This document shows, in pieces, positions 52,673-61,217 of a DNA stretch of 64,000 nucleotides. Below the pieces are notes generated by a model that worked only from the letters and a program-made list of their open reading frames with translations, had not been told where the DNA came from and searched no databases. The translations under genes were made by a program, and so were the position numbers. The DNA is from Streptomyces prunicolor NBRC 13075 (GTDB lineage: Bacteria; Actinomycetota; Actinomycetes; Streptomycetales; Streptomycetaceae), in the NCBI RefSeq assembly GCF_000367365.1, contig NZ_BARF01000013.1, forward strand, positions 23,141 through 87,140, written 5' to 3'. Positions within the stretch are counted from its first letter, which is position 1, and the number at the start of each line of letters is the position of its first letter.

Positions 52673-55246
52673 TCACGGGTGCCGTCCTGGCTTGGCGCGC
52701 CGGGCGGCGAGCAGCAGCGCGATGTCGTCGGGGCGGTCGGCCGCGTGCCGGGCCGTCGCGGTGAGCCGGTCGGCGACACCGCCCAGGCCACCCCCGCCCG
52801 GCCGCGCGGCGGGCCCGCCCGCTTTCGCGAGGGCGACGCGCAGGGCGGCGATGCCGTCGTCGATGTCGACACCGGGCCGCTCGACCAGGCCGTCGGTGTA
52901 GAGCGCGAGGATGGAGTCGGGCTCCAGTTGCAGCTCCGCGACCGGGTACTGGGCGTGCGGGTCCACCCCGAGTACTACGCCGCCGGGTATGTCCCAGACG
53001 CGGGTGCGGCCGTCCGGGGTACGGATCAGCGGCGGCGGATGCCCGGCCCGGGCGACCCGGACCAGCCCGCTCGCCGGGTCGAGCCGCAGGTAGCAGCAGC
53101 TCGCGAACTGGCCGGGGTCGAGGTCGATGAGGAGGTGATTCGTGCCGCTCATCACCTCGTCGGGCGGCCGGTCACCGAGCGCGAACGCCCTTACCGCACT
53201 GCGGAGTTGACCCATGGTGGCGGCTGCCTGGACACCGTGCCCCTGGACGTCGCCGATCACCAGGGCCAGACCGTCACCGGCCTCGACGACGTCGTACCAG
53301 TCGCCGCCCACCTCCATGCCCTGGGTGCCCGGCAGATAGCGCCCGGCGGTCTCCACCTGCGGGTGGGCGGAGAGCCGGCGGGGGAGGAGCGCCTGCTGGA
53401 GGCCGCGGGCGAGGGCGGCCTCCGAGTCGTAGCGCTGGGCCTTCTCCATCGCGTGGGCGATCAGTCCGGCGAGGGCGGTGAGGACCGCGCGCTCCTCGGA
53501 GCTGAAGCTGCGGGACCGGTCGAAGCCCAGGATGGCCGAGCCGACCGGGCGCCCGGACGCGATCAGCGGCAGGAACGCGCGGGCGCCCACCTCCGCGTCC
53601 AGCGGGATGCCCGGGTAGGCGTCCGCCAGCTGTTGCATGGAGTCGAAGAAGAGCGGGCGTCCCGTGGTGAGGGTCTCGACCCCGGGCAGCCGGGTGTCCA
53701 GACCGACGCCGTCGAACGGGGCGAGGAAACCCTGCGGGAAGCCGGTCTCCCAGGCCAGATACAGATGCCGTTCCTGCAGCAGATAGATCGCGAGCCGTCG
53801 GCCGCCGAACGCGGGCAGCAGCTCCTTCATGACCACCGCGGACACCTGGCGGGCGGTGACCGCCTCCGTCAGCGCGATGGCGAGCACGATCGGCCGGTAC
53901 AGCGGAGCGAGCGAGGTGACGCCGTTCGCCGGGCCGCCGTCCCCGTCGGCGTGCACCGGCACGAGCGGCAGCGGCGGCCCCGCCACCCGGGTCGACGGGG
54001 CGACCGTGCACGTCAGGCCGTCCCGGCCCGGATGGACGGCCATCGCCAGCCAGTCGCTCGCGTACGGCTGCTGCGCGCGTCCCTCGCTCCGCCCTTCGCG
54101 CTGCTCCTGCTCCGGCTCGTCCGGGCGCCGGACGTGGAAGTGCACCGGCCCCAGCGACAGCAGGGCCCCGCGCAGCTGGTCCTCGCAGCCGATCTGGTTC
54201 AGCCAGGGCACGCCCTCCCACAGCGGCCGGCCCAGCAGCTCCTCGCGCGGCCGGCCCAGCAGCTGGGCGGCGCGCGGATTGGCGTAGGTGACCAGGCCCA
54301 GCCGGTCCAGGCAGAACACGCCGTCCGGGAGCAGATCGGCCGCGCTGTCGCCCTCCGAAGCGGGACCCGGCTCGATGACGACACCGCTGACCGGGTACCC
54401 GCCGTCCGGCGGGAGCGGCCCCGTGGCGGGCGTCCACAGATCCAGCAGCCGGACCGAACCGTCCGCCGTCCGCACCCGCAGGGGGAGCGGCGGGGGTTTT
54501 CCGGCGGCCGTGGCCCGCAGCGCGGCCATGACCTGGTACGCGTCGCCCGGCGCCACGACGTCCGCGAGCGCCTGTGCGGTGCCGGGGAACTCGGCGGGCT
54601 CCACCCCCAGCAGCGCGTGCAGGGAATGGTCCCCGGTCACGAGAGCCGTCGCCGGATCCCAGGCGAACCGCGCCATACGGCGCTCGGGGCGGTGGGTGGC
54701 CGCCGCCTGGACGCACACGGCCTCGCCGTCCCAGGCGACGTACGGACCGTCCTCGTCCTTGTGCTCGTCCTCCAGGTCCGCCAGCGCCCCGCCCAGCTCC
54801 TCGGCCAGCCGGGTCATCCGGTCCAGACCGCACAGCACCTCGGTGGCGTCCGGGGCGGAGGGCCGCAGCACGGTCAGCACGCCGTACGTCGTCGACCCGC
54901 CGATGACGGGGACGTACAGGGACCCGAACTGGAACGGCAGACTCGCGGCGAACTGGGGATAGCGGCGCATGGTCTCGGTGGCGTTCGGCAGGACCACGTG
55001 GACGCCGAGCCGGTAGGCGTCGGCGACCGGGAACTTGCTGTCGGCGTGCAGTCGCCCCCAGGGCCGGAACAGCGGCCCGGGCAGCCCCGCCAGTACGGCC
55101 AGCCGCAGCAGTCCGGGCGTGCTCGACCGCAGGTAGACGCCCCCGGAGTGGCCGCCGGCCGCGTCGACCGCCTCCGTCGAGGCGTCGATGAGCAGCTCGG
55201 CGAGCCGTCCGGGCGTCCCCTTCTCGCGCTCGGCACTCCCAGTCAT
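52673..55246 (-). CDS. Cytoplasmic PAS/GAF SpoIIE-type serine phosphatase
   Basis: An 857-residue soluble sensor phosphatase. An N-terminal GAF-like region (about 20-170) is followed by PAS domains (about 190-400, FCLDRLGLVTYANPRAAQLLG), a second GAF (about 440-590) and a C-terminal PP2C/SpoIIE domain (about 610-850) with GGDWYDVVEAGD, IGDVQGHG and DDIALLLA metal residues. No transmembrane helix and no HATPase domain, unlike the neighbour. Both may act on the same partner-switching network. Its end is 76 bases before the neighbour's start. Confidence 0.9.
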   Translation of the reverse strand: MTGSAEREKGTPGRLAELLIDASTEAVDAAGGHSGGVYLRSSTPGLLRLAVLAGLPGPLFRPWGRLHADSKFPVADAYRLGVHVVLPNATETMRRYPQFAASLPFQFGSLYVPVIGGSTTYGVLTVLRPSAPDATEVLCGLDRMTRLAEELGGALADLEDEHKDEDGPYVAWDGEAVCVQAAATHRPERRMARFAWDPATALVTGDHSLHALLGVEPAEFPGTAQALADVVAPGDAYQVMAALRATAAGKPPPLPLRVRTADGSVRLLDLWTPATGPLPPDGGYPVSGVVIEPGPASEGDSAADLLPDGVFCLDRLGLVTYANPRAAQLLGRPREELLGRPLWEGVPWLNQIGCEDQLRGALLSLGPVHFHVRRPDEPEQEQREGRSEGRAQQPYASDWLAMAVHPGRDGLTCTVAPSTRVAGPPLPLVPVHADGDGGPANGVTSLAPLYRPIVLAIALTEAVTARQVSAVVMKELLPAFGGRRLAIYLLQERHLYLAWETGFPQGFLAPFDGVGLDTRLPGVETLTTGRPLFFDSMQQLADAYPGIPLDAEVGARAFLPLIASGRPVGSAILGFDRSRSFSSEERAVLTALAGLIAHAMEKAQRYDSEAALARGLQQALLPRRLSAHPQVETAGRYLPGTQGMEVGGDWYDVVEAGDGLALVIGDVQGHGVQAAATMGQLRSAVRAFALGDRPPDEVMSGTNHLLIDLDPGQFASCCYLRLDPASGLVRVARAGHPPPLIRTPDGRTRVWDIPGGVVLGVDPHAQYPVAELQLEPDSILALYTDGLVERPGVDIDDGIAALRVALAKAGGPAARPGGGGLGGVADRLTATARHAADRPDDIALLLAARRAKPGRHP

Positions 55247-55538
55247 CGGGGCTCTACCTCGTCCTTGTGGCGCCGGGTGGGTGACACAGCAAGAATGCGC
55301 CAGGACGCGGCCGGGGTCACCTGGGCGGACAGGATGGGCTGGAGAGGCACGGGTATCGCCGGTCCGTCGGTGTCTTCTGATGAAGTGATCAAGAGGGACT
55401 CAAGTGTCGGTGTCGGGTGTGGGGCGCAGGGCACTGGGTGTGGTGGGTGGGGTGCGGTGGTGGACGGGGTGCGGTGTCGTCGGGGGTGTTGTGGTGTCGG
55501 CGGAGGGTGTCGGCGGTGCCGTCGGCCTATGACGAAGG
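55247..55538. other. Intergenic region upstream of the SpoIIE gene
   Basis: About 290 bases with G- and GTG-rich sequence (55410-55520) and no frame having family features. It should contain the promoter of the SpoIIE gene. A G-rich run on the plus strand is notable but no gene or repeat unit is seen. Confidence 0.5.
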
Positions 55539-55562
55539 CCCCTCGGCGCGGGTGCCGAGGGG
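55539..55562. terminator. Hairpin terminator of the small His/Pro-rich gene
   Basis: CCCCTCGGC (55539-55547) pairs perfectly with GCCGAGGGG (55554-55562) around a 6-base loop, 11 bases after the stop at 55574 on the minus strand. Confidence 0.75.
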
Positions 55563-55573
55563 CGTCGGGTGGG

Positions 55574-55837
55574 TCAGGCGGCGCGGGTGCGAGGACCGGT
55601 GGTGCGGTCGCCGGGTCTGTCGATGTGGTGCGGGAGCGTCTTGTTCGCGTGCGGCGCGGTCGATTCCGTCGCGTGCGGGGCGTTGGGTATGTCGTGCGGG
55701 GCGTTCGGTATGCGGGGTGCCTGCGGGCTGTGGGTTACCTGCGGTACGTGGAGTACGTCGAGGTCGGCGGCCCCCGCGCGGTCGGGGCTGCGCCCGGGGC
55801 CGGTCGTGGGGAGCCCGGCGGACTGGGGTGTGGCCAT
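55574..55837 (-). CDS. Small His/Pro-rich protein of unknown function, 87 aa
   Basis: I do not recognise this protein. It starts MATPQSAGLPTTGPG, and its C-terminal half is rich in Pro, His, Asn and Thr with a repeated PNAPH pentapeptide (IPNAPHD, IPNAPHA) and further APH and PHH pairs, ending RTTGPRTRAA. No cysteine, signal peptide or membrane segment. Evidence it is real: AAAGGG ribosome site 9 bases before the ATG, a terminator 11 bases after the stop, and ordered repeats upstream. It could be a metal-binding protein, a disordered regulator or a peptide precursor; nothing decides among these. Confidence 0.6.
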   Translation of the reverse strand: MATPQSAGLPTTGPGRSPDRAGAADLDVLHVPQVTHSPQAPRIPNAPHDIPNAPHATESTAPHANKTLPHHIDRPGDRTTGPRTRAA

Positions 55838-55853
55838 GGGGCTGAGCCCTTTC

Positions 55854-55919
55854 GGATCGACGCGGATCGACTTGGATCGATGCGCCAAGTAAGCAGGCGG
55901 GACGGATAAGTAAGCAGGC
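55854..55919. repeat. Phased direct repeats upstream of the small His/Pro-rich gene
   Basis: GGATCGA occurs at 55854, 55864 and 55874, an exact 10-base period. AAGTAAGCAGGC occurs at 55887-55898 and 55908-55919, a 21-base period. Both sets are helically phased and lie 17-82 bases before the gene start on the minus strand, where a promoter and activator sites would be expected. Confidence 0.75.
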
Positions 55920-55991
55920 AGGGCAAGGGAGTTGAGACCCGACCCGCGTCAGCGATCGGTCCTCGACTCATGGCGTTCAGGATGGCGCAAA

Positions 55992-56339
55992 CTACGCCTC
56001 GCGCGGGGCGAATTCGATCTGTTGCCCTCGCCGGTGGTCGCCGGCCGGCCGCCGATTCGTCGGCCACGCACCGCGGAGCAGCGCCCACACCAGCGGCTCG
56101 GCCACCATCGGAGCACCGAACAGCATCGTCAGACCGGCACCGATATCGACACCGAGCACCTCGGCCGTCAGCACCGGCCGGCCCGCGCCGAGGATCCCCC
56201 CGGCCGGGATGAAGGGCACCGGCATCTCTCGGCACCGCCGGTCCAACTCCCCACGCCGCGAGGCCCGCACGAGCAGCGCGCCGTCAACTCGGGCCGACAG
56301 CACGGTGACTCCGCCGGCCTTCTCGGTTCGACCAGCCAC
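55992..56339 (-). CDS. Hypothetical protein, 115 aa
   Basis: A GTG-started frame of 115 residues with good third-position G/C bias. It has one hydrophobic segment (VLGVDIGAGLTMLFGAP) between charged ends; MPVPFIPAGGILGAGRP precedes it. No family recognised. Its start is divergent from the P450 gene, 110 bases away. No clear ribosome site, so the start or the gene itself is uncertain. Confidence 0.45.
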   Translation of the reverse strand: MAGRTEKAGGVTVLSARVDGALLVRASRRGELDRRCREMPVPFIPAGGILGAGRPVLTAEVLGVDIGAGLTMLFGAPMVAEPLVWALLRGAWPTNRRPAGDHRRGQQIEFAPREA

Positions 56340-56449
56340 GCGCCACAGCCCCCGCCCGGGTACCGCGCCGACCCCGCCCCCGCCCCGCTCGCCACACGAT
56401 TGTTAGCCTCGGCCATGGCCAGATTCCCCCTGCCCCGTCAAGGATCGCG

Positions 56450-57634
56450 ATGAGTACGGTCGCCGCCGCCTCCTTCCCGCTCGGTGCCGGGACCACGCTC
56501 GCCGAACTCGCCCATGACCCGTACCCACGGCTGGCGCGGCTCCGCGAGAGCGAACCCGTGTCCTGGCTCCCCGAGTTGGACGGCTGGCTGGTGACCCGGC
56601 GGGACCTCGCGCTGAGCGTGATGCGGGACGCGGCGACCTTCACCGTGGACGACCCGCGCTTCTCCACCGCCCAGGTCGTCGGCCCGAGCATGCTGTCCCT
56701 CGACGGTGAACGGCACGCCCGCCACCGCGAACCCTTCACCGCGCCCTTCCGGCCGCGCGAAGTACGGGACGGCTTCGCCTCGTTCATCGAGCGCGAGACC
56801 GACCGGCTCGTCACGGCACTGCGACCGGCCGGCGCCGGCGAACTGCGGCGCGCCTTCGCGGGTCCGCTCGCGGTCGCCGTCGTCACCGAGGCGCTCGGGC
56901 TTACCGGCACCACCCCGGACACGGTCCTCTCCTGGTACGACGCGATCGTACGGTCGGTCTCGGACATCACCGCAGGCCACGAGGCGGGAGCCGCCGGTAC
57001 CAAGGCGTACGCGGAACTGCGCGCCTCCGTCGAAGCCACCGTCGCCGGTCGGGGCGGAGCCTCACTCCTCGGCGCAGCCGCCGGACAACTGACACTGCCG
57101 GAAGTCGCCTCCAACGCCGCCGTGTTGATGTTCGGCGGCATCGAGACCACCGAGGCGATGATCACCAACGCGCTGCTGCATCTCCTGCGACACCCCGACC
57201 AACTCACCCTCGTCCAGGCCGACATGGGCCTCCTGGGCGGTGCGATCGAGGAGTCGCTGCGCCTCGAACCCGGCGCCGCCGTCGTGGACCGCTACGCCAC
57301 CCGGGACACCGTCCTCGGCTCAGCCACGATCCGCGAGGGCGACCTGGTCACCGTCTCCCTCACCGGCGCCAACCGAGACCCGGCCGTCTTCCCCGACCCC
57401 GACCGCTTCGACGTCCGCCGGGAGAACGCCCGCCTCCAACTCGCCTTCGCCCACGGCCCGCACTACTGCCTCGCCGCACATCTCGCCCGCCTGGAGACCC
57501 GTATCGCCCTCCAGCACCTCCTCGAACGCCTCCCCGCTCTGCGCCTCGACCCGGGCCACCCGACCGCCCCGCAGGGCCTGGTCTTCCGCAAGCCGCCGAC
57601 GCTGCATGTGCTCTGGGGCGACGCCACGTCCTGA
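56450..57634 (+). CDS. Cytochrome P450
   Basis: A 394-residue bacterial class I P450. The I-helix oxygen-activation motif is FGGIETTE (228-235), the ExxR motif is E268-S-L-R271, and the heme thiolate is C340 in FAHGPHYCLAAH. The glycine normally two residues after the cysteine is alanine here. No ferredoxin or reductase gene is adjacent, so it must use shared electron partners. No biosynthetic cluster surrounds it, so the substrate is unknown. ATG 56450 follows an AAGGA site. Confidence 0.9.
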   Translation: MSTVAAASFPLGAGTTLAELAHDPYPRLARLRESEPVSWLPELDGWLVTRRDLALSVMRDAATFTVDDPRFSTAQVVGPSMLSLDGERHARHREPFTAPFRPREVRDGFASFIERETDRLVTALRPAGAGELRRAFAGPLAVAVVTEALGLTGTTPDTVLSWYDAIVRSVSDITAGHEAGAAGTKAYAELRASVEATVAGRGGASLLGAAAGQLTLPEVASNAAVLMFGGIETTEAMITNALLHLLRHPDQLTLVQADMGLLGGAIEESLRLEPGAAVVDRYATRDTVLGSATIREGDLVTVSLTGANRDPAVFPDPDRFDVRRENARLQLAFAHGPHYCLAAHLARLETRIALQHLLERLPALRLDPGHPTAPQGLVFRKPPTLHVLWGDATS

Positions 57635-57644
57635 CACACCGGTA

Positions 57645-57685
57645 TGTGACGGTCGATCAGGCGCGGTGTGTGACGATCCGTCAGG
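57645..57685. repeat. Imperfect 17-bp direct repeat between the P450 and MarR genes
   Basis: Copies at 57645-57661 and 57669-57685 share 14 of 17 bases (both begin TGTGACG and end TCAGG), period 24. A weak CACACC/GGTGTG stem overlaps them, so this may be the terminator for the convergent genes. Confidence 0.45.
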
Positions 57686-57691
57686 ACTCCC

Positions 57692-58186
57692 TCATCCACT
57701 GCCTACTTGACGCTCCATGACCTCCACCAGGCGCCCCAGTGCCTTCAGTACCTGGTCCCGGTCCTCGCCCAAGCCCGCCAACAGCTCCACCTCGGTGGCG
57801 AGTTGGCGGGGGAAGAGGTCGTCCACGGCCTTGGCGCCCGCCGGTGTGATGGTCACCAGGGCGGCTCGCCGGTCGGCCGGGTTCGGGGTGCGGGCGATGA
57901 AGCCGCGCTTCTCCAGCTTGCCCAGCGCTTTGCTGACGCCCGCGCGGGACAGGCCGAGCCACTCGGCGAGGCGACGGGCGATCACCGGGTCGGTGGCGTG
58001 CCGTAGGGGGATCAGCATGTCGACCTCGGGAGCGGTGAGCGCGGCGCCCGCGTAGAGGGGTTCCACCGCTCGGTTCAGGAGCCCGGTGGCGTGCTTGAGC
58101 AGGCCGATCAGCTCCATGGGGGAGGTGTCGAGGCCGGGGTTGTGCTCGGTCCACTGGGTGCGGACATCGATGGGGGAGGGTGACAT
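57692..58186 (-). CDS. MarR-family transcriptional regulator
   Basis: A 164-residue winged-helix regulator: recognition region RRLAEWLGLSRAGVSKALGKLEKRGFI, wing ARTPNPADRRAALVTIT, and flanking dimerisation helices. It diverges from a Bcr/CflA drug-efflux gene, and the shared promoter has inverted repeats. The usual logic is repression of the pump until a small molecule binds. ATG 58186 is at the start of the homologous region. Confidence 0.88.
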   Translation of the reverse strand: MSPSPIDVRTQWTEHNPGLDTSPMELIGLLKHATGLLNRAVEPLYAGAALTAPEVDMLIPLRHATDPVIARRLAEWLGLSRAGVSKALGKLEKRGFIARTPNPADRRAALVTITPAGAKAVDDLFPRQLATEVELLAGLGEDRDQVLKALGRLVEVMERQVGSG

Positions 58187-58307
58187 GCGGCTCGTCTTCT
58201 CGCTTCCTGGATCGGGCGATCGAAGGTGATCGAAGGTAGTCGAGGGCCCGCGATCGCCTTCGGCGGCTTTCGAGAACCCGCGAGGGCCTTCACCGATCCT
58301 TCATTGT

Positions 58308-58328
58308 TAACCGGTGAACCATCGGTTA
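58308..58328. promoter_or_regulatory. MarR-type operator at the efflux pump promoter
   Basis: TAACCG and CGGTTA are inverted around 9 bases, and GTTAACCGGTGAAC (58307-58320) is itself a near-palindrome. The site ends 11 bases before the pump start codon. No Shine-Dalgarno lies between, so the pump may be translated from a leaderless transcript whose promoter overlaps the site. Confidence 0.6.
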
Positions 58329-58339
58329 CCGTTACGGTC

Positions 58340-59614
58340 ATGGTATCGCCGTCCCCCTCCAGTTCCGCCGCCGCGCGCACCACCGCACCGGCCGACTCCA
58401 CCGACCCCTCGCATCGCACCGCGGTCGCCCTGGTCGCCGTCCTCGCCGCGCTGACCGCGGTCGCCCCGCTCGCGACCGACATGTACGTCCCCGGTTTCCC
58501 CGCGATGGGGGACACGCTCGGGGCGAGCAGCTCGGCCGTACAGCTGACGATGACCGCGTTCCTGGCCGGACTCGTCGTCGGCCAGCTGCTGATCGGCCCG
58601 CTGAGCGACAGCCTCGGCCGCCGCGGACTGCTGCTGTACGGAACCGCCGCGTTCACGGTCTTCTCCGTCGGCTGCGCCCTCGCACCCAACATCGGCGTGC
58701 TCACCGGCGCCCGGTTCCTCCAGGGACTGGCGGGCGCGGCCGGCATGGTGCTGGCCCGCGCCGTGCTGACCGACCGCTTCCAAGGGGCCGAACTGCCCCG
58801 CTACTTCGCGGTCCTCTCGCAGATCATGGGCGTCGCGCCGGTCGCCGCACCGGTGCTCGGCGGGGCGGTCCTCGCCGTGTCGACCTGGCGCGCGGTGTTC
58901 GTCGTACTGACCGTGATGGGCGGCCTGTTGCTGCTCGGCGTGGTCCGCAAGGTCCCGGAGACCCTGCCGCCGGAGCGGCGCCACCCCGGCGGGATCACGA
59001 ACACCTTTCGCGCGATGGGGGAGTTGCTCGGCCGACGCACGTTCATGGGGTACGTCCTCGTCCTCGCGTTCATCTCCGCGGCGCTGTTCGCCTACATCAG
59101 CGGGTCCAGCTTTGTCTTCGAGAACCTGCACGGGGTGTCGGCCACGACGTACTCCCTCATCTTCGCGAGCAACGCCGTCGCCATGCTGATCGCCGGCGCC
59201 ACCTTCTCCCAACTCGCTGGACGCGTACGGCTGAACAACCTCCTCGTGGGCGCGGTCTGTGTCGCCGGTGTCGGCGCGCTGGCCCAGGTGCTGCTGGTGC
59301 TGACCGTGGGGGAGACCCTCGCCGGCACCTGGATCACCCTGTTCGTCACGGCCGGTGGCATCGGCATGGTCTTCCCGTCGACCCTGAGCATCGGACAGGC
59401 CCTCGGCCGTAACGCCCCGGGTGCGGCCTCCGCCCTCCTCGGCGGCCTGCAGTTCCTGTTCGGCGCGCTCGCGGCGCCGCTGGTGGGGGTGTTCGGGGAG
59501 GACAGTTCCCTGCCGATGGCGGTGATCATGCTCATTGCCGTGGCGGCGGCGGGAGTTGCGCTGGTGGCTCTGGCCAGGCCCTGGGAAGGGCGAGGGGAGC
59601 CGACGGAGTCGTAG
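58340..59614 (+). CDS. Bcr/CflA-type MFS multidrug efflux transporter
   Basis: A 424-residue, twelve-helix major facilitator. After a Ser/Ala-rich lead, the first helix (ALTAVAPLATDMYVPGFP) carries the Bcr/CflA family D-x-Y-x-P-x-x-P motif. The loop 2-3 motif is GPLSDSLGRRG. It exports drugs such as chloramphenicol or bicyclomycin in known members; the substrate here is unknown. Divergent from the MarR gene. ATG 58340 chosen; a longer frame to 58226 would span the operator. Confidence 0.88.
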   Translation: MVSPSPSSSAAARTTAPADSTDPSHRTAVALVAVLAALTAVAPLATDMYVPGFPAMGDTLGASSSAVQLTMTAFLAGLVVGQLLIGPLSDSLGRRGLLLYGTAAFTVFSVGCALAPNIGVLTGARFLQGLAGAAGMVLARAVLTDRFQGAELPRYFAVLSQIMGVAPVAAPVLGGAVLAVSTWRAVFVVLTVMGGLLLLGVVRKVPETLPPERRHPGGITNTFRAMGELLGRRTFMGYVLVLAFISAALFAYISGSSFVFENLHGVSATTYSLIFASNAVAMLIAGATFSQLAGRVRLNNLLVGAVCVAGVGALAQVLLVLTVGETLAGTWITLFVTAGGIGMVFPSTLSIGQALGRNAPGAASALLGGLQFLFGALAAPLVGVFGEDSSLPMAVIMLIAVAAAGVALVALARPWEGRGEPTES

Positions 59615-59939
59615 CGGGTCGTAGAGGGGGAGGGCGCGTGATCGGTTGGGTCCGTCGGGTCACGGGTCTGTCCCAACGGACGGTGGCCGCGAACGGGCGC
59701 GCGGCGGTGGCGGAAAACGCGGAAAACGCTGTCGCGGCTGGCCGGTGGAGGGTGCGGGCGTGATGTTCCCGGTGGCGGTGCGCGGTGTGTCTCGCGGTGC
59801 GTGTAACAGGAATGTCCTATGCGGTGGTTGTGCGGAACGGTCGACCCGGCCGGGCCGCTCTTGGTGATCAGAAACGCCCGCTCGTACCGACCCGTACCGA
59901 GCGCCCGGCACTGACTCCACCGATACCGAGGATGAAACG
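59615..59939. other. Intergenic region between the efflux pump and a lipoprotein gene
   Basis: About 325 bases with no convincing gene. CGCTCG...CGAGCG arms (59878-59902) form a hairpin with TACCGACCCGTAC between, just upstream of the lipoprotein ribosome site; it may be a terminator or a leader structure. A GGAAT-containing stretch near 59810 could be part of an ECF-type promoter, but this is weak. Confidence 0.45.
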
Positions 59940-60650
59940 ATGCGCGTTCACCAGCTCACCTTCGCCGCCCTGGCCGTTGCCGCCGGTCTCTCCCTGACGG
60001 CCTGCCAGAACGGCGATGCCGACGCGGGCAAGAGCGACTCGTCGTCCGCGTCCACGGCGTTGTCCGGGTCCAACACCTCGTCCACGGGCGGCAGTTCGGA
60101 CCAGAGTGGCGCGAAGGCATCCACGGGGACGAATTCCGGCGCTTCGAATTCCGGCGCTTCGAATTCCGGTGGGTCGAGTTCCGGCGACACGGGTACCGCT
60201 GCCGGTGGCGGCTCCGACGCGAACGCCAAGGTCGGCAAGTGCAGTACCGACGAGCTGGAGTTCACGGCCAAGGACAACACCATCGACGGCGACCCCGACG
60301 GCACCGTCGTGGTCGAGCTGACGAACGGTGGTGGCCGGGACTGCACGATCGCCGGGTACGCGGGCGTCGACCTGAAGACCAACGCGGGAACGGTGTCCGC
60401 GCAGCGCACCGGCCAGCAGGCCACGTCGACCATCCTCAAGAACGGCAAGTCGATCGACTTCCCCATCAACTACCCGTTCAACAAGTCGGGCGGCTCCGGC
60501 GTCCGCATCACCGGTCTGGTGGTGACCCCGCCGAACGAGACCAAGTCGGTCACCCTCACCTGGCCCGGCGCCGCCACACTGCCCGTCACGGACGGCTCCG
60601 GCTCCCCGGTGAAGGTCGGCCCGGTCGGAAGCGCCGGCCAGGGCGGCTGA
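59940..60650 (+). CDS. DUF4232-like lipoprotein
   Basis: A 236-residue exported lipoprotein: lipobox LSLTAC with Cys at residue 22, then about 75 residues of Ser/Gly/Thr/Asn linker, then a beta-sandwich resembling DUF4232 (KCSTDELEFTA, VVVELTNGGGRDCTIAGYAGV, VTLTWPG). The linker contains four 15-base tandem units beginning GAATTCCGG at 60131 (the last beginning GAGTTCCGG), encoding NSGAS-like repeats that could vary in number. Function unknown; surface or cell-wall location is expected. GAGGATGAAACG precedes the ATG. Confidence 0.82.
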   Translation: MRVHQLTFAALAVAAGLSLTACQNGDADAGKSDSSSASTALSGSNTSSTGGSSDQSGAKASTGTNSGASNSGASNSGGSSSGDTGTAAGGGSDANAKVGKCSTDELEFTAKDNTIDGDPDGTVVVELTNGGGRDCTIAGYAGVDLKTNAGTVSAQRTGQQATSTILKNGKSIDFPINYPFNKSGGSGVRITGLVVTPPNETKSVTLTWPGAATLPVTDGSGSPVKVGPVGSAGQGG

Positions 60651-61217
60651 CCCGCACGCCCGGCCGGTGTGCGTGGTGAGGGGGTCGAGATCGAGCACAC
60701 CGACCGCTTCGTCACCCTCTCCTGGCCGACCGGCCGTCTCCCGAACGGGAGTTGCACGGCGCCGCGCACACCGACGAGGTGACGTTCCCCGGGGCGTCGG
60801 TGTGCGCGGGCGGTGACCTACGATGCCCGGACGCAGCCACACTTCACCGGCACCAGCGTGATCATCGACGATGTCCCGACCCTCGCCGCCAGCTTGCAGT
60901 TCTTCTCCGCCCAGGGCATGGAGTCGAAGGTGCTGGGGGCACGTCCGACGCCGTGAGCGGACGCTTCATGCTGAGGTGAGGACCCGTACTCCTCCTGGGG
61001 ACCGCAGTCCGCGACCGAGTGCCGCCTGACTCACCCCGCTCTCGACGATCTCCATCTCGATCCCGTTGCGGATGGCCGTGCACAAGGCCAACTCGTCCGA
61101 GTTCAGGGCAGGATCGGGACGGCGTCGGTCAGCGGCCGTGACGCTGCTGTCGGCGGACGATCACCGCATCCGCCCGCAGCTCATCCACACTCCATCCGGC
61201 ACCCGCAGGAGTCCCCC
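60651..61217. other. Gene-poor region with possible gene remnants
   Basis: A 567-base stretch without a convincing gene. A 47-codon frame at 60814-60957 (containing FTGTSVIIDDVPTLAASLQFF) faintly resembles the first strand and helix of a VOC-fold protein. On the minus strand near 60985-61130 a short frame (IRNGIEMEIVESGVSQAALG) looks protein-like but has no start. Both may be decayed fragments. The strong hairpin at 60763-60810 lies inside. Confidence 0.45.
60763..60810. terminator. Perfect 15-bp stem-loop
   Basis: CCGCGCACACCGACG (60763-60777) and CGTCGGTGTGCGCGG (60796-60810) are exact complements with an 18-base loop. It is 113 bases after the lipoprotein stop, rather distant for a simple terminator. 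Confidence 0.6.

Noticed and set aside
55243..55434. A 63-codon frame upstream of the second SpoIIE gene.
   Set aside because: It overlaps the SpoIIE start, has no ribosome site and shows no family features.
52658..55909. A 1083-codon plus-strand open frame opposite the second SpoIIE phosphatase.
   Set aside because: Shadow of the strongly biased codons of the real gene; no recognisable motif.
6761..59903. The 13-base string CCCGTACCGAGCG occurs both in the iolB hairpin and near 59,891, hinting at a dispersed palindromic element.
   Set aside because: Two 13-base matches are expected by chance in 64 kb of GC-rich DNA, and the flanks differ.
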